64,000 nucleotides of DNA, from contig NZ_CP016443.1 of the NCBI RefSeq assembly GCF_001742165.1, positions 806,001-870,000 on the forward strand. The letters are read 5' to 3'. A program made the position numbers and the translations under genes. The DNA is from Burkholderia stabilis (GTDB lineage: Bacteria; Pseudomonadota; Gammaproteobacteria; Burkholderiales; Burkholderiaceae). Below the pieces are notes generated by a model. The model saw only the letters and a list, made by a program, of their open reading frames with translations, was not told the DNA's origin and did not search any database. This document shows, in pieces, positions 27,418 to 36,117 of this stretch (its first letter is position 1; each line of letters opens with the position of its first letter).

Positions 27418-27433
27418 CGCAAACGCCGTGCCA
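27418..27433 (-). promoter_or_regulatory. Sigma-54 promoter of the narK-nirBD-nasA operon
   Basis: On the minus strand TGGCAC-GGCGT-TTGCG matches the sigma-54 consensus (TGGCAC-N5-TTGCW) except for the last base, with GG and GC exactly 10 nt apart. The predicted start site is about 27407, one base before the P1 hairpin. This fits nitrogen-limitation control through NtrC. Confidence 0.8.
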
Positions 27434-27533
27434 TGTCTGCCTGAATCGCGCCGACAGCCCCGCCGCGCAAGGCTCGCCGGGCAGCGCGCGGCGCGATCCG
27501 GCACGCGCCGCACGATGCGCCGTGATGCAGCAA

Positions 27534-27571
27534 GGCACAGATGTGGTGCGCTGCAGCACTGTCGCCGTGCG
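27534..27571. promoter_or_regulatory. Tandem NtrC-like enhancer sites between nas and cobA
   Basis: Two GCAC-N7-GTGC dyads sit at 27535-27549 and 27556-27570, with centres 21 bp apart (two helical turns). The NtrC consensus TGCACC-N5-GGTGCA has this same half-site spacing. They lie roughly 135 and 156 bp upstream of the predicted nas start and about 170-190 bp upstream of the predicted cobA start, normal distances for a sigma-54 enhancer. They could serve both promoters. Confidence 0.65.
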
Positions 27572-27705
27572 ACATCGCGGTGCGCGCTGACGGGGCACGA
27601 TGCACATCGTTGCGGCATTGCGTCGGGCTGCGCGCGGCGAACGCATACGGGCGCGAGCGGGCCGCGCGGTGTATCGCACCGCGACAGGCCGCGCATCGCG
27701 CCGGT

Positions 27706-27721
27706 TGGCCCGGATATTGCT
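27706..27721 (+). promoter_or_regulatory. Sigma-54 promoter of cobA
   Basis: TGGCCC-GGATA-TTGCT has the invariant GG and GC 10 nt apart and differs from consensus by one base in the -24 box. The predicted start is near 27732, just before the P1-like hairpin of the cobA leader and ~186 nt upstream of the cobA start. Confidence 0.65.
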
Positions 27722-27738
27722 GAACCTGATGCATCACA

Positions 27739-27840
27739 CCGGCAACGGCGCCGGCGGGCAGTCCCCGCAAACCCGGCGCGCCTTCGATGGCGCGCCCCTC
27801 CGGACAACGGCGTCCCCCGTGCGCGGCACGGCCGGATGCC
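27739..27840 (+). promoter_or_regulatory. Second ANTAR-type leader, upstream of cobA
   Basis: P1 (27739-27754) has a 5-bp stem, CCGGC with GCCGG. P2 (27802-27815) has a 4-bp stem, GGAC with GTCC. Both have the hexaloop AACGGC, the same as both hairpins of the nas leader. A terminator-like hairpin (27809-27840: GGCGTCC with GGATGCC, then CCGTGC with GCACGG) begins inside the P2 loop, so the two are mutually exclusive, as in the nas leader. Unlike that leader, no T-run follows, so the off-state may rely on Rho or pausing. NasT control is inferred. Confidence 0.65.
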
Positions 27841-27917
27841 ATCCGCTTCGATCGCCCGCCGCCGCCGCGCAGATACGCATTAACGACCGCCGCACGCACG
27901 CGGCAATGGAATTCGAC

Positions 27918-28679
27918 ATGACGACTGGAAAAGTCACGCTGCTGGGCGCCGGCCCCGGCGATCCCGATCTCCTCACGCTGAAGGCCGTGAAGGCGCTGGC
28001 CGCCGCCGACGTGCTGCTGCTCGACGATCTCGTTGCGCCCGGCATCGTCGAACTCGCACCGCAGGCGCGCGTGATCCGCGTCGGCAAGCGCGGCGGCTGC
28101 CGCTCCACGCCGCAGGCCTTCATCGAGCGGCTGATGCGCCGCTACGCGCTGCGCGGCGCGCACGTGGTGCGCGTAAAGGGCGGCGACGCGCTGCTGTTCG
28201 GCCGCGCCGGCGAAGAGCTCGCGACGTTGCGCGCGGCCGCGATTCCGGTCGAGATCGTCAACGGCATCTCGTCGGGATTCGCGGCGGCTGCGAGCCTCGG
28301 CATCTCGCTCACGCACCGCGAGCATTGCCAGGGCGTCACGTTCGTCACCGCGCACCGCCAGGATCACGGCGAACCCGACTGGCCGCGCCTCGCGGCCACC
28401 GGTATGACGCTCGCGATCTACATGGGGATGAGCCGCGTCGACAGCATCGCGGCGGGCCTGCTCGCCGCGATGCCCGCTTCGACGCCGGCCGCGGCCGTGC
28501 AATGGGCCGGCACGCCCGACGAACGCCGCTGGACCGGCACGCTCGGCCAGCTCGCGCGCGGCATCGACGAAGCTCGGCTCGGCAGCCCGGCCGTGATCCT
28601 CGTCGGCGGTGCGATCGGCGAAGCGGCCGTGCAGCATGAGGATGCCGCGCGCGACGCGGCGCTGGTCCGGGCCGCCTAG
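27918..28679 (+). CDS. cobA: Uroporphyrinogen-III C-methyltransferase
   Basis: The protein has 253 residues from the ATG at 27918 (MTTGKVTLLGAGPGDPDLLT); another ATG four codons earlier (27906) is possible. The tetrapyrrole methylase landmarks are GAGPGDPDLLTLKA, VRVGKRGG-like RVGKRGGCRS, VRVKGGDALLFGRAGEE and the late GMTLAIYMGM. It makes precorrin-2 from uroporphyrinogen III with SAM, the first step to siroheme and B12. Placed divergently from nirB and next to nasT-nasS, it most likely supplies siroheme for nitrite reductase. It lacks the CysG oxidase/chelatase domain, so those steps are encoded elsewhere. Confidence 0.9.
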   Translation: MTTGKVTLLGAGPGDPDLLTLKAVKALAAADVLLLDDLVAPGIVELAPQARVIRVGKRGGCRSTPQAFIERLMRRYALRGAHVVRVKGGDALLFGRAGEELATLRAAAIPVEIVNGISSGFAAAASLGISLTHREHCQGVTFVTAHRQDHGEPDWPRLAATGMTLAIYMGMSRVDSIAAGLLAAMPASTPAAAVQWAGTPDERRWTGTLGQLARGIDEARLGSPAVILVGGAIGEAAVQHEDAARDAALVRAA

Positions 28680-28847
28680 CATGGTCCGCATCACGCGGCG
28701 CCGGCCGCCCGCCTCTTCCGAATCCATTGGCCCCGTTCGCACCGGTCACCGGTCGTGCTCGCGCGGTATCGGGGCCGCGCCCCGACTCGGCCATCACGCG
28801 CCGTTCGCGCGTCGCGCCGAAGCTTCACCGCGGCTGCTGCTCGCCTC

Positions 28848-29444
28848 ATGAGTTCGCCTGTCATGTCCGCCCGCCTGCGCGTGCTGCTCGTCACCGATAC
28901 CGACAAGCCGATCGGCGAACTCGGCGACGCGCTCGCGCGCCTCGGCTACGAGATGCTGAACGACGTCGCGACGCCCGCCCGCCTGCCGGCGGCCGTCGAG
29001 GAGCAGCGCCCCGACGTCGTGATCATCGATACCGATTCGCCGTCGCGCGACACACTCGAGCAACTCGCGGTGATGCACGCGACCGCGCCGCGCCCCGTGC
29101 TGATGTTCAGCCACGACGCCGATCAGGAACTGATCCGCGCGGCGGTCGGCGCGGGCGTCAGCGCGTATCTCGTCGAAGGGCTGTCGGCCGAGCGCCTCGC
29201 GCCGATTCTCGAAGTCGCGCTCGCGCGCTTCTCGCACGACGATGCGCTGCGCCGCCGGCTCGCCGACGTCGAGCGCGAACTCGCCGAGCGCAAGCTGATC
29301 GATCGCGCGAAACGCGTGCTGATGGACCAGCGCAGGCTGTCCGAACACGACGCGTACGCGGCGCTGCGCAAGCGCGCGATGGACCAGGGCCTGCGCATCG
29401 TCGACGTCGCGCGGCAACTGCTCGACGCGTCACCCCAGCCATGA
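28848..29444 (+). CDS. nasT: ANTAR-domain response regulator NasT
   Basis: The protein has 198 residues from ATG 28848 (MSSPVMSARLRVLL); ATG 28863 is an alternative. Residues ~5-125 form a receiver-like domain (VLLVTDTDKPIGELGDAL, DVVIIDTDSPSRDTLEQL). The C-terminal ~60 residues are an ANTAR RNA-binding domain (RAKRVLMDQRRLSEHDAYAA, then RKRAMDQGLRIVDVARQLL). NasT binds paired hexaloop hairpins in nascent leaders and prevents termination. NasS holds it inactive without nitrate. The two leaders upstream of narK and cobA are the evident targets. It overlaps nasS by 4 bases. Confidence 0.93.
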   Translation: MSSPVMSARLRVLLVTDTDKPIGELGDALARLGYEMLNDVATPARLPAAVEEQRPDVVIIDTDSPSRDTLEQLAVMHATAPRPVLMFSHDADQELIRAAVGAGVSAYLVEGLSAERLAPILEVALARFSHDDALRRRLADVERELAERKLIDRAKRVLMDQRRLSEHDAYAALRKRAMDQGLRIVDVARQLLDASPQP

Positions 29445-30493
29445 CCGATATGAATACCTCGCCTCCCGCCGCGCCGGAACGCGCGCATCTTCGCCTCGGG
29501 TTCGTCGCGCTGAGCGACGCAGCCCCGCTGATCGTCGCGCAGCGCCTGAACCTCGGCGCGCGTCACGGCCTCACGCTCGAACCGCGCCGCCAGCCGTCGT
29601 GGGCGGCCGTGCGCGACAAGCTGCTGAGCGGCGAACTCGACGCCGCGCACGCGCTGTACGGGCTCGTGTGCGGGCTGCAGCTCGGCATCGGCGGCCCGCA
29701 GGCTGACATGGCCGCGCTGATGGTGCTGAACCGCAACGGCCAGGCGATCTCGCTCTCGCGCGGCCTGGCCGACGCCTATCGCGAAAGCGGCGACGTGCGC
29801 GCGGCATTCGCGACGCTCGGCCGCAAGCCGCTGCTCGCGCAGACGTTCCCGACCGGCACGCATGCGATGTGGCTGAACCACTGGCTCGCGTCGCACGGCG
29901 TCGATCCGTTGCGCGACGTGCGCAGCGTCGTGATCCCGCCGCCCGAGATGGTGGCCGCGCTCGCGGGCGGCGAGCTCGACGGTTTCTGCGCGGGCGAACC
30001 GTGGCATGCGGTGGCCGAGGCCTGCAGCGCGGGACGGACGGTGGCCGTCACGAGCGAGATCTGGCCCGATCATCCGGAGAAGGTGCTCGCGGCCCGGCGC
30101 GACTTCGTCGCGTTGTACCCGGCCACCGCACGCGCGCTGATCCGCACGCTCGTCGATGCGTGCGCGTGGCTCGACAGCCCTGCGCACCGCCGCGAGGCCG
30201 CCGACTGGCTCGCGTCGCCCGACGCGCTCGGCGTGCCGGCCCGGCTGATCGCGCCGCGCCTGCTCGGCGATTACGGCGCGGGGCCGTTCGCCGCGCCGCC
30301 GCTGCCGATCCGCTTCCACGACGGCGGCGCCGTGAACCGGCCCGATCCGCGCGAAGGCCAGTGGTTCCTGTCCCAATACCGGCGCTGGGGCATGCTCGAC
30401 GGCCCGGACGACGACGCGAGGATCGCCGCTGCGATCGCGCAGACTGCGTTGTATGATGCGGCGGTCGCCGAAGGCGGTGCATCGGACGCCTGA
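29441..30493 (+). CDS. nasS: Nitrate sensor NasS (NMT1/NrtA-like)
   Basis: The protein has 350 residues from the ATG at 29441, overlapping the nasT stop. It has the nitrate-binding protein fold of NrtA/NasF (RLGFVALSDAAPLIVAQRLN, AHALYGLVCGLQLGIGGPQ, TFPTGTHAMWLNHWLASHG, GFCAGEPWHAVA) but no signal peptide. This is the mark of cytoplasmic NasS rather than an ABC-transporter binding protein. NasS binds NasT and releases it when nitrate or nitrite is bound. Translational coupling would keep the pair stoichiometric. Confidence 0.92.
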   Translation: MTDMNTSPPAAPERAHLRLGFVALSDAAPLIVAQRLNLGARHGLTLEPRRQPSWAAVRDKLLSGELDAAHALYGLVCGLQLGIGGPQADMAALMVLNRNGQAISLSRGLADAYRESGDVRAAFATLGRKPLLAQTFPTGTHAMWLNHWLASHGVDPLRDVRSVVIPPPEMVAALAGGELDGFCAGEPWHAVAEACSAGRTVAVTSEIWPDHPEKVLAARRDFVALYPATARALIRTLVDACAWLDSPAHRREAADWLASPDALGVPARLIAPRLLGDYGAGPFAAPPLPIRFHDGGAVNRPDPREGQWFLSQYRRWGMLDGPDDDARIAAAIAQTALYDAAVAEGGASDA

Positions 30494-30601
30494 TGCGCGC
30501 CGCGTAGCCCATGCGGCGCGGCAGGCCCGGCGGCCTCCGCCGCGCGGCTGCCGCACCGCCCGGACGGCACTGCCTTGCCACTCCGTCCCCGATCCGAATC
30601 G

Positions 30602-31201
30602 ATGCCGAAACGAATGCGCGCGCCGCTCGACGTGCTGCTCACCGAAATCCGCGCGTGCCGAGCCTGCGAAGCCGACCTGCCGCTCGGCCCGCGCCCGGTC
30701 GTGCGCGCCCATCGCGACGCGCGCATCCTGATCGTCGGGCAGGCGCCGGGTGCACGCGTCCATGCGAGCGGCATTCCGTGGGACGACGCGAGCGGCAAGC
30801 GGCTGCGCGGCTGGCTCGACGTCGACGCCGACACCTTCTACGACGAAACGCGCTTCGCGATCGTGCCGATGGGCTTCTGCTACCCGGGCCGCGGCGCGAG
30901 CGGCGACAACCCGCCGCGCCCCGAATGCGCGCAACTGTGGATCGACCGGCTGGTCGCCGAATTGCCGTCGATCCGGCTGACGCTGCTGATTGGCCTGTAC
31001 GCGCAGCGGCATTTCCTGCGCGACACGCGCAAGGCGACGCTCACCGACACCGTGCACGCGTGGCGCGACTACGGCCCCGGCGTGCTGCCGCTGCCGCATC
31101 CGTCGCCGCGCAACCAGGCGTGGTTCAAGCACCATCCATGGTTCGACGCCGACGTCGTGCCCGAGCTGCGCCGCCGCCTGGCCCCGCTGCTCGACCGATA
31201 A
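30602..31201 (+). CDS. Uracil-DNA glycosylase family protein (Fe-S type)
   Basis: The protein has 199 residues from the ATG at 30602 (MPKRMRAPLDVLLTEIRACR); a TTG at 30575 is possible. The family 4-like features are clear: ILIVGQAPGARVHASG for the water-activating loop, DDASGKRLRGWL, the C-terminal LPLPHPSPRN loop and four cysteines C19, C22, C93 and C109 spaced C-x2-C and C-x15-C, as expected for a [4Fe-4S] cluster. It probably removes uracil or a related lesion from DNA. It is a lone gene ahead of the YkgJ gene. Confidence 0.88.
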   Translation: MPKRMRAPLDVLLTEIRACRACEADLPLGPRPVVRAHRDARILIVGQAPGARVHASGIPWDDASGKRLRGWLDVDADTFYDETRFAIVPMGFCYPGRGASGDNPPRPECAQLWIDRLVAELPSIRLTLLIGLYAQRHFLRDTRKATLTDTVHAWRDYGPGVLPLPHPSPRNQAWFKHHPWFDADVVPELRRRLAPLLDR

Positions 31202-31262
31202 ACGAAACCGCCGGCGGCGTCGCGATGCTTCGCGGCCCGCCCGAAACCCCGATACACACCCC

Positions 31263-32051
31263 ATGAACGAACCCGCCATCGCACCCGACATCGACTTCGA
31301 CTGCACCGGCTGCGGCGGATGCTGCCGCGACCTGCGCATTCCACTGACGATCAACGAGGCAATCGCGTGGCTGAAGCGCGGCGGCCACGTGGAACTGCTG
31401 TGCGACGCGATGCCGTGGCTCGTCGAACCCGAGCCCGACGACGCGTTCGCCGCATACAAGCGCGTCCGTTCGACACCCGCGCTCAGCGGCTCGCTGCCCG
31501 TGCGCGTCACGGTGGTGCTCACCGCCGCCCATGCCGGGCCATGCCCGAACCTGCGCGACGACCTGCGCTGCGGGATCTACGACGAACGCCCGCTCGTGTG
31601 CCGGATCTACCCGGCCGAGATCAATCCGTTCGTGCCGCTGACGCCCGGCGGCAAGGAATGCCCGTCCGACGCATGGCAGCAGACGCCGCTCATCCGCGGC
31701 GGCGCGATCGTCGACGCGGACACGCGCGAGAGCATCGCGCGCTCGCGAGCGGCGAGCGAAGCGGAGACGCCGCTGCGTGCACGGCTGTGCGCGGTGCTGG
31801 GGATCGACATGGCGGCCGTGGCCAATGAAGGGTACGTCGTTCATGCACCGCCCGCGCCCGTGCTGCTCGCCGCGTTGACCGATCTGCTCGCGACGCCGAT
31901 GGTCGCCGCCGATGACGCCATCGCATGGACGCTGGTGTCGAACCGCGCGGCGACGACGAACGCGCTCGCGTCGGTCGACGCGTCGAGCCGCCTTGCCGGC
32001 AGCGTGGCGGGCCCGCACACCCGCTATCTCGGCTTCCATCCGGACGCCTGA
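31263..32051 (+). CDS. YkgJ-family cysteine cluster protein
   Basis: The protein has 262 residues from ATG 31263. The cysteine cluster FDCTGCGGCCRDLRIPL at residues 11-27, plus later LRCGIYDERPLVCRIYPAE, is the signature of the YkgJ/Fe-S-oxidoreductase-like family (formerly UPF0153), thought to bind zinc or an Fe-S cluster. No signal peptide was seen. The biochemical role of the family is not established. It is 61 bp downstream of the glycosylase gene. Confidence 0.85.
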   Translation: MNEPAIAPDIDFDCTGCGGCCRDLRIPLTINEAIAWLKRGGHVELLCDAMPWLVEPEPDDAFAAYKRVRSTPALSGSLPVRVTVVLTAAHAGPCPNLRDDLRCGIYDERPLVCRIYPAEINPFVPLTPGGKECPSDAWQQTPLIRGGAIVDADTRESIARSRAASEAETPLRARLCAVLGIDMAAVANEGYVVHAPPAPVLLAALTDLLATPMVAADDAIAWTLVSNRAATTNALASVDASSRLAGSVAGPHTRYLGFHPDA

Positions 32052-32142
32052 TCGCCACCGGGCGCCGCCGCCACACATTCCGGCCGCGCCCGGTTCGCTG
32101 TACCATCGCGGCTCAACCGCGTCACGAACAGCAGAATCCTTC

Positions 32143-33084
32143 ATGCCCTCCACCGCCCCGCCGCGCCTGTACGGGATGCCCGAACGCAGCGACCGGCTCG
32201 ATTTCTACATCCGCGACCAGGCGTCGCGCCAGGCGATCACCGAGCCGCACCGGCACGCGTATTTCCAGATCCAGTTCAACCTGGGCGGCGACACCGAACA
32301 ACGCATCGGCGGCGTCACGCGGCCGTTTCCGCGCGGCGCGCTCGCGTTCGTGCTGCCGCACCGCGAACACCTGATCCCGCATCCGGAAGGCGCGCATTTC
32401 ATCGTCATCAACTTCAGCCAGGCGTTCCTGCGCGCCGATCTCGACGTCGATCCGCTCGATCTCGAGGATGTGCCCGCGCACCGCTTTCCGGAGCTGACGC
32501 CGTTCCGCTTCCAGGAGCATCTCGACTTCATCCTGACCGGCGACACGTTCGACGAAGCGCGCCGCCTCGCGCTGTGCATGCTCGACACCGATCGCGTGCG
32601 CACGTTCGGCTCGACCACGCTGCTGCGCGGCTACCTGCTGCAGCTGATCGGGCTCGTCTGCACGCAGTACGCGGGCGCGCTCGACAAACTCGCGCAGCGC
32701 GGCGCCCAGCGCGCGGGCCGGCGCGACGCGCTCGCGCGCGTGCTGCGCCATGTGCGCGCGAACCTGACCCGCGAGGACCTGACGCTCGCCGCGACCGCCG
32801 AAGCCGCGTTCCTGTCACCGAACTATCTCGCGCACCTGGTCCGCAAGGAGACCGGCAGCACGTTCACGGATCTCGTGACCGAGCGCCGGATCGCGCTCGC
32901 CCAATCGCTGCTGGCCCATACGAGCCGGCGCATCGCCGATATCGCGCGCTCGGTCGGCTTCCGTGACGAAGGGTATTTCGCGCGGCGTTTCCGTGCGCGG
33001 GTCGGCGTGTCGCCGAAGGCCTACCGCGACGCCAACGCTGCGCTGCCGGCCGGCGACGACGCGCCGCCAGCCGCCGACGCGTAG
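32143..33084 (+). CDS. AraC-family transcriptional regulator
   Basis: The protein has 313 residues from ATG 32143. The N-terminal ~120 residues form a cupin-type sensory domain (EPHRHAYFQIQFNLGGDTEQ, FPRGALAFVLPHREHLIP). The C-terminal ~100 carry the two HTHs of AraC proteins (LAATAEAAFLSPNYLAHLVR and RRIADIARSVGFRDEGYFAR, then RRFRARVGVSPKAYR). It is followed by a fumarylacetoacetase-type gene on the same strand, a plausible target. The effector is unknown. Confidence 0.9.
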   Translation: MPSTAPPRLYGMPERSDRLDFYIRDQASRQAITEPHRHAYFQIQFNLGGDTEQRIGGVTRPFPRGALAFVLPHREHLIPHPEGAHFIVINFSQAFLRADLDVDPLDLEDVPAHRFPELTPFRFQEHLDFILTGDTFDEARRLALCMLDTDRVRTFGSTTLLRGYLLQLIGLVCTQYAGALDKLAQRGAQRAGRRDALARVLRHVRANLTREDLTLAATAEAAFLSPNYLAHLVRKETGSTFTDLVTERRIALAQSLLAHTSRRIADIARSVGFRDEGYFARRFRARVGVSPKAYRDANAALPAGDDAPPAADA

Positions 33085-33210
33085 TTTTGTCCCGGTAAAA
33101 CGCAGTTGCGTCGCATCCGGCGGCAGGCGCGTCGGGTATCGTTGCACGCATGCCGGCCCGTGCACCGCACGGGCGCCGGCATCCGTCTCCCTACCGAACG
33201 AGGCCATCCG

Positions 33211-33909
<699 letters not shown>

Positions 33910-33921
33910 CGGGTTGAAAAG

Positions 33922-33958
33922 CAGGCACGGCCGGCGGATGCAACGCCCGCCGTGCCTG
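33922..33958 (+). terminator. Hairpin downstream of the FAH gene
   Basis: The 10-bp arms CAGGCACGGC (33922-33931) and GCCGTGCCTG (33949-33958) pair. After a one-base mismatch GGCG and CGCC also pair, leaving a 7-nt loop. It begins 13 bp after the stop codon. No T-run is visible. Confidence 0.5.
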
Positions 33959-34120
33959 AGCGATACGGCGCCCGCCGGCCGCGACCGCCCGCCGGTTGCT
34001 CAGTCGTATCGGCGCAAGAATTTATCGGCGACGGTCGGCGGATGCAGCGCTTTCGCAGATTCGTTTTCCATCGCTTCGGCCGCATTGTCGTCGCTGATCG
34101 ACGCGAATCCCGTACGTCCC

Positions 34121-35698
34121 CTAACGCGCGCGCACCGACACGAACTTGCGCGCGTTATTACGCTGGATCAGCACCGCGATCACGTTGCCGCCGTTCGCTT
34201 CGAGCGATGGCACGTCGTCGGGCGTCTCGAGCAGCGTGTCGTTGAGCTCCAGCACGACATCGCCGGGCTGGATGCCCGCGTTCGCTGCGGGGCCGCGCAC
34301 CGCGTCCACCATCATCCCGACCGCGAGCCCCGTCGAACGACGCTCGTCGTCGCTCAGCGCGTGCATCGTCAGCCCGAGGCGATCGCCGCCTTCGCCCGCG
34401 GCCGGCCCCGGCCCCGGTCCCGTCCGTGCAGCCGCCTTCGGGGCAGCCATGCCGGTTGCCGCGCCAGCGCCGCCGGCCGCCTCGTCGGCGCCCGTGATCG
34501 TCAGCATCACCGGCCCGCGCTTGCGGATCACGCGCAGCGGCGCCTTCTCGCCGGGCGGCAGCGCGGCGGCCAGGTCGTTCAGTTCGGCCGAGCGGCCGAT
34601 CGCCTTGTCGCCCAGCTTCACGATCACGTCGCCCGGCTTCACACCGGCCGCCGCGGCCGGCGAGCCAGGCGCGACGCCGTTGACGAGCGCGCCCGCCGGA
34701 CGCGGCAGTCCGAACGCCGCGGCCAGCCCCATGCCGACATCCTGCACGTCGAGGCCGAACGCGTTGGACGGCGCGCCCTGCGCCGGCGCCGGAACCGACG
34801 CCTGGGCCTGGGCTTGCATCTGCGTCTGTAGCTGCGCACGCACCTTTGCCGCGAACGCGATCGGAATCGCGAACGTCATGCTCGCGTAGCGTTCGGCGCC
34901 CGTATAGACCTGCACCGCGATGCCGATCACGTCGCCCGCGCGATTGAACACGGGGCCGCCCGAGTTGTCGGGATTCACCGCGATGTCGGTTTCGAAGAAC
35001 GGAAACGCGCTGCCGTCCGGCAGCCGGTGCGACGTCGCGCTGACGATGCCGGCCGTGACCGTGTTGCCCGATCCGTCCGGCGCGCCGATCGTCATCACCG
35101 GTTCGCCCGCGCGCACCTTCGACGAATCGCCGATGCGCACGAACGGCAGTTTCTTTCCGTCGATCCGCAGTACCGCGACGTCGCTTTGCGGATCGACGGC
35201 CAGCACCGTCGCCTTGAATTCGCGGCGGTCGGTGAGCCGCACCGTCACGTCGGTCGCTTCGTCGACCACGTGCGCGGTCGTGAGGATCAGGCCGTCGGCG
35301 CTGACGATGAAACCCGAGCCGCTGCCCGACACCGCGCGCGGCGACGTATCGGGCGCCGGCGCCTGCGGGCCCTGCGCGGGCGGCGGCGCGCCGTGCCGGA
35401 ACAGCGCGGCAAGCGGATCGTCGGGATCGAGGAGCGCGAAGGACGGGCCGCCGGTTGACGGGTCGGGTGCGGCGGTCATGATCGTCACGACGGCGGGGCC
35501 GTAGCGGTCGACGATCGCCGGGAAGTCGACCGGCATCGCGTAAGGCGCGGCGGCCGGCCGGCCCTTCATGGCAGGCGGCGTGGCGGGCGGCGCGAGGGTT
35601 CCCGCAGTGGCGGCCGGCAGCGTCGCCACGAAAACGGCAAACGCGCCTCCCAACAGCGCGGTGTGAAACACGGCGCGAGCAAGCGTCTGGCGAACCAC
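34121..35698 (-). CDS. HtrA/DegQ-type periplasmic serine protease with two PDZ domains
   Basis: The protein has 525 residues. The chosen start is GTG at 35698 because GGGAGGTG lies 4 nt upstream and a signal peptide follows (VVRQTLARAVFHTALLGGAF...ATAG). The trypsin-like domain carries the histidine in LTTAHVVDEA, the aspartate in DPQSDVAVLRID and the serine in NPDNSGGPVFN. The first glycine of the usual GNSGG is Asp here. Two PDZ domains follow (GVKPGDVIVKLGDKAIG and GIQPGDVVLELNDTLLE) with an Ala/Pro-rich insert of about 50 residues between them. The family degrades or refolds damaged envelope proteins. It stands alone. Confidence 0.88.
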   Translation of the reverse strand: MVRQTLARAVFHTALLGGAFAVFVATLPAATAGTLAPPATPPAMKGRPAAAPYAMPVDFPAIVDRYGPAVVTIMTAAPDPSTGGPSFALLDPDDPLAALFRHGAPPPAQGPQAPAPDTSPRAVSGSGSGFIVSADGLILTTAHVVDEATDVTVRLTDRREFKATVLAVDPQSDVAVLRIDGKKLPFVRIGDSSKVRAGEPVMTIGAPDGSGNTVTAGIVSATSHRLPDGSAFPFFETDIAVNPDNSGGPVFNRAGDVIGIAVQVYTGAERYASMTFAIPIAFAAKVRAQLQTQMQAQAQASVPAPAQGAPSNAFGLDVQDVGMGLAAAFGLPRPAGALVNGVAPGSPAAAAGVKPGDVIVKLGDKAIGRSAELNDLAAALPPGEKAPLRVIRKRGPVMLTITGADEAAGGAGAATGMAAPKAAARTGPGPGPAAGEGGDRLGLTMHALSDDERRSTGLAVGMMVDAVRGPAANAGIQPGDVVLELNDTLLETPDDVPSLEANGGNVIAVLIQRNNARKFVSVRAR

Positions 35699-36117
35699 GG
35701 TGCACCTCCCCCGGCAGTCGCGGCGCCGACATGCGCGAGACGCGCAGGCGCCCGACAAGCACCGGTACACGCATCCATTTATAGTCCACGCGACCTGTTC
35801 GAACATACGAATCGAAACCCGTATGCCGGGTGGTGCGGCGGCCGGGGAGCCGCAATGGGGTTCGTTTCGAACAAACTCGGCGGTTCGTCAATCCGAGTAT
35901 TCAATACCCTCGAAACGCGCAGGATCGCCGGTAGCCCCGAATGCTGCCGGTCAATTCGGTGCGTCATGCGGACCCGAAGCCGGATCGACGAGCCGGACGC
36001 GTTGCCGCTCGAATCGCCGCCCGTTCGGATCGCCCGTTTCCGCCATGAAGAAGACGACGCGAACCGTGGACCGCCGTTATCAGCGCCCGCCCGCCAACAG
36101 GCCTGACACCTGCCCGA
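35699..36117. other. Intergenic region between htrA-like and lipoprotein genes
   Basis: There are 419 bp. Apart from the Shine-Dalgarno of the protease gene (plus-strand 35702-35710), nothing was recognised. Short overlapping frames here show no consistent codon bias. Confidence 0.4.

Noticed and set aside
28680..28847. A third ANTAR leader before nasT
   Set aside because: No AACGGC or other A1/G4 hexaloop hairpin pair was found here.
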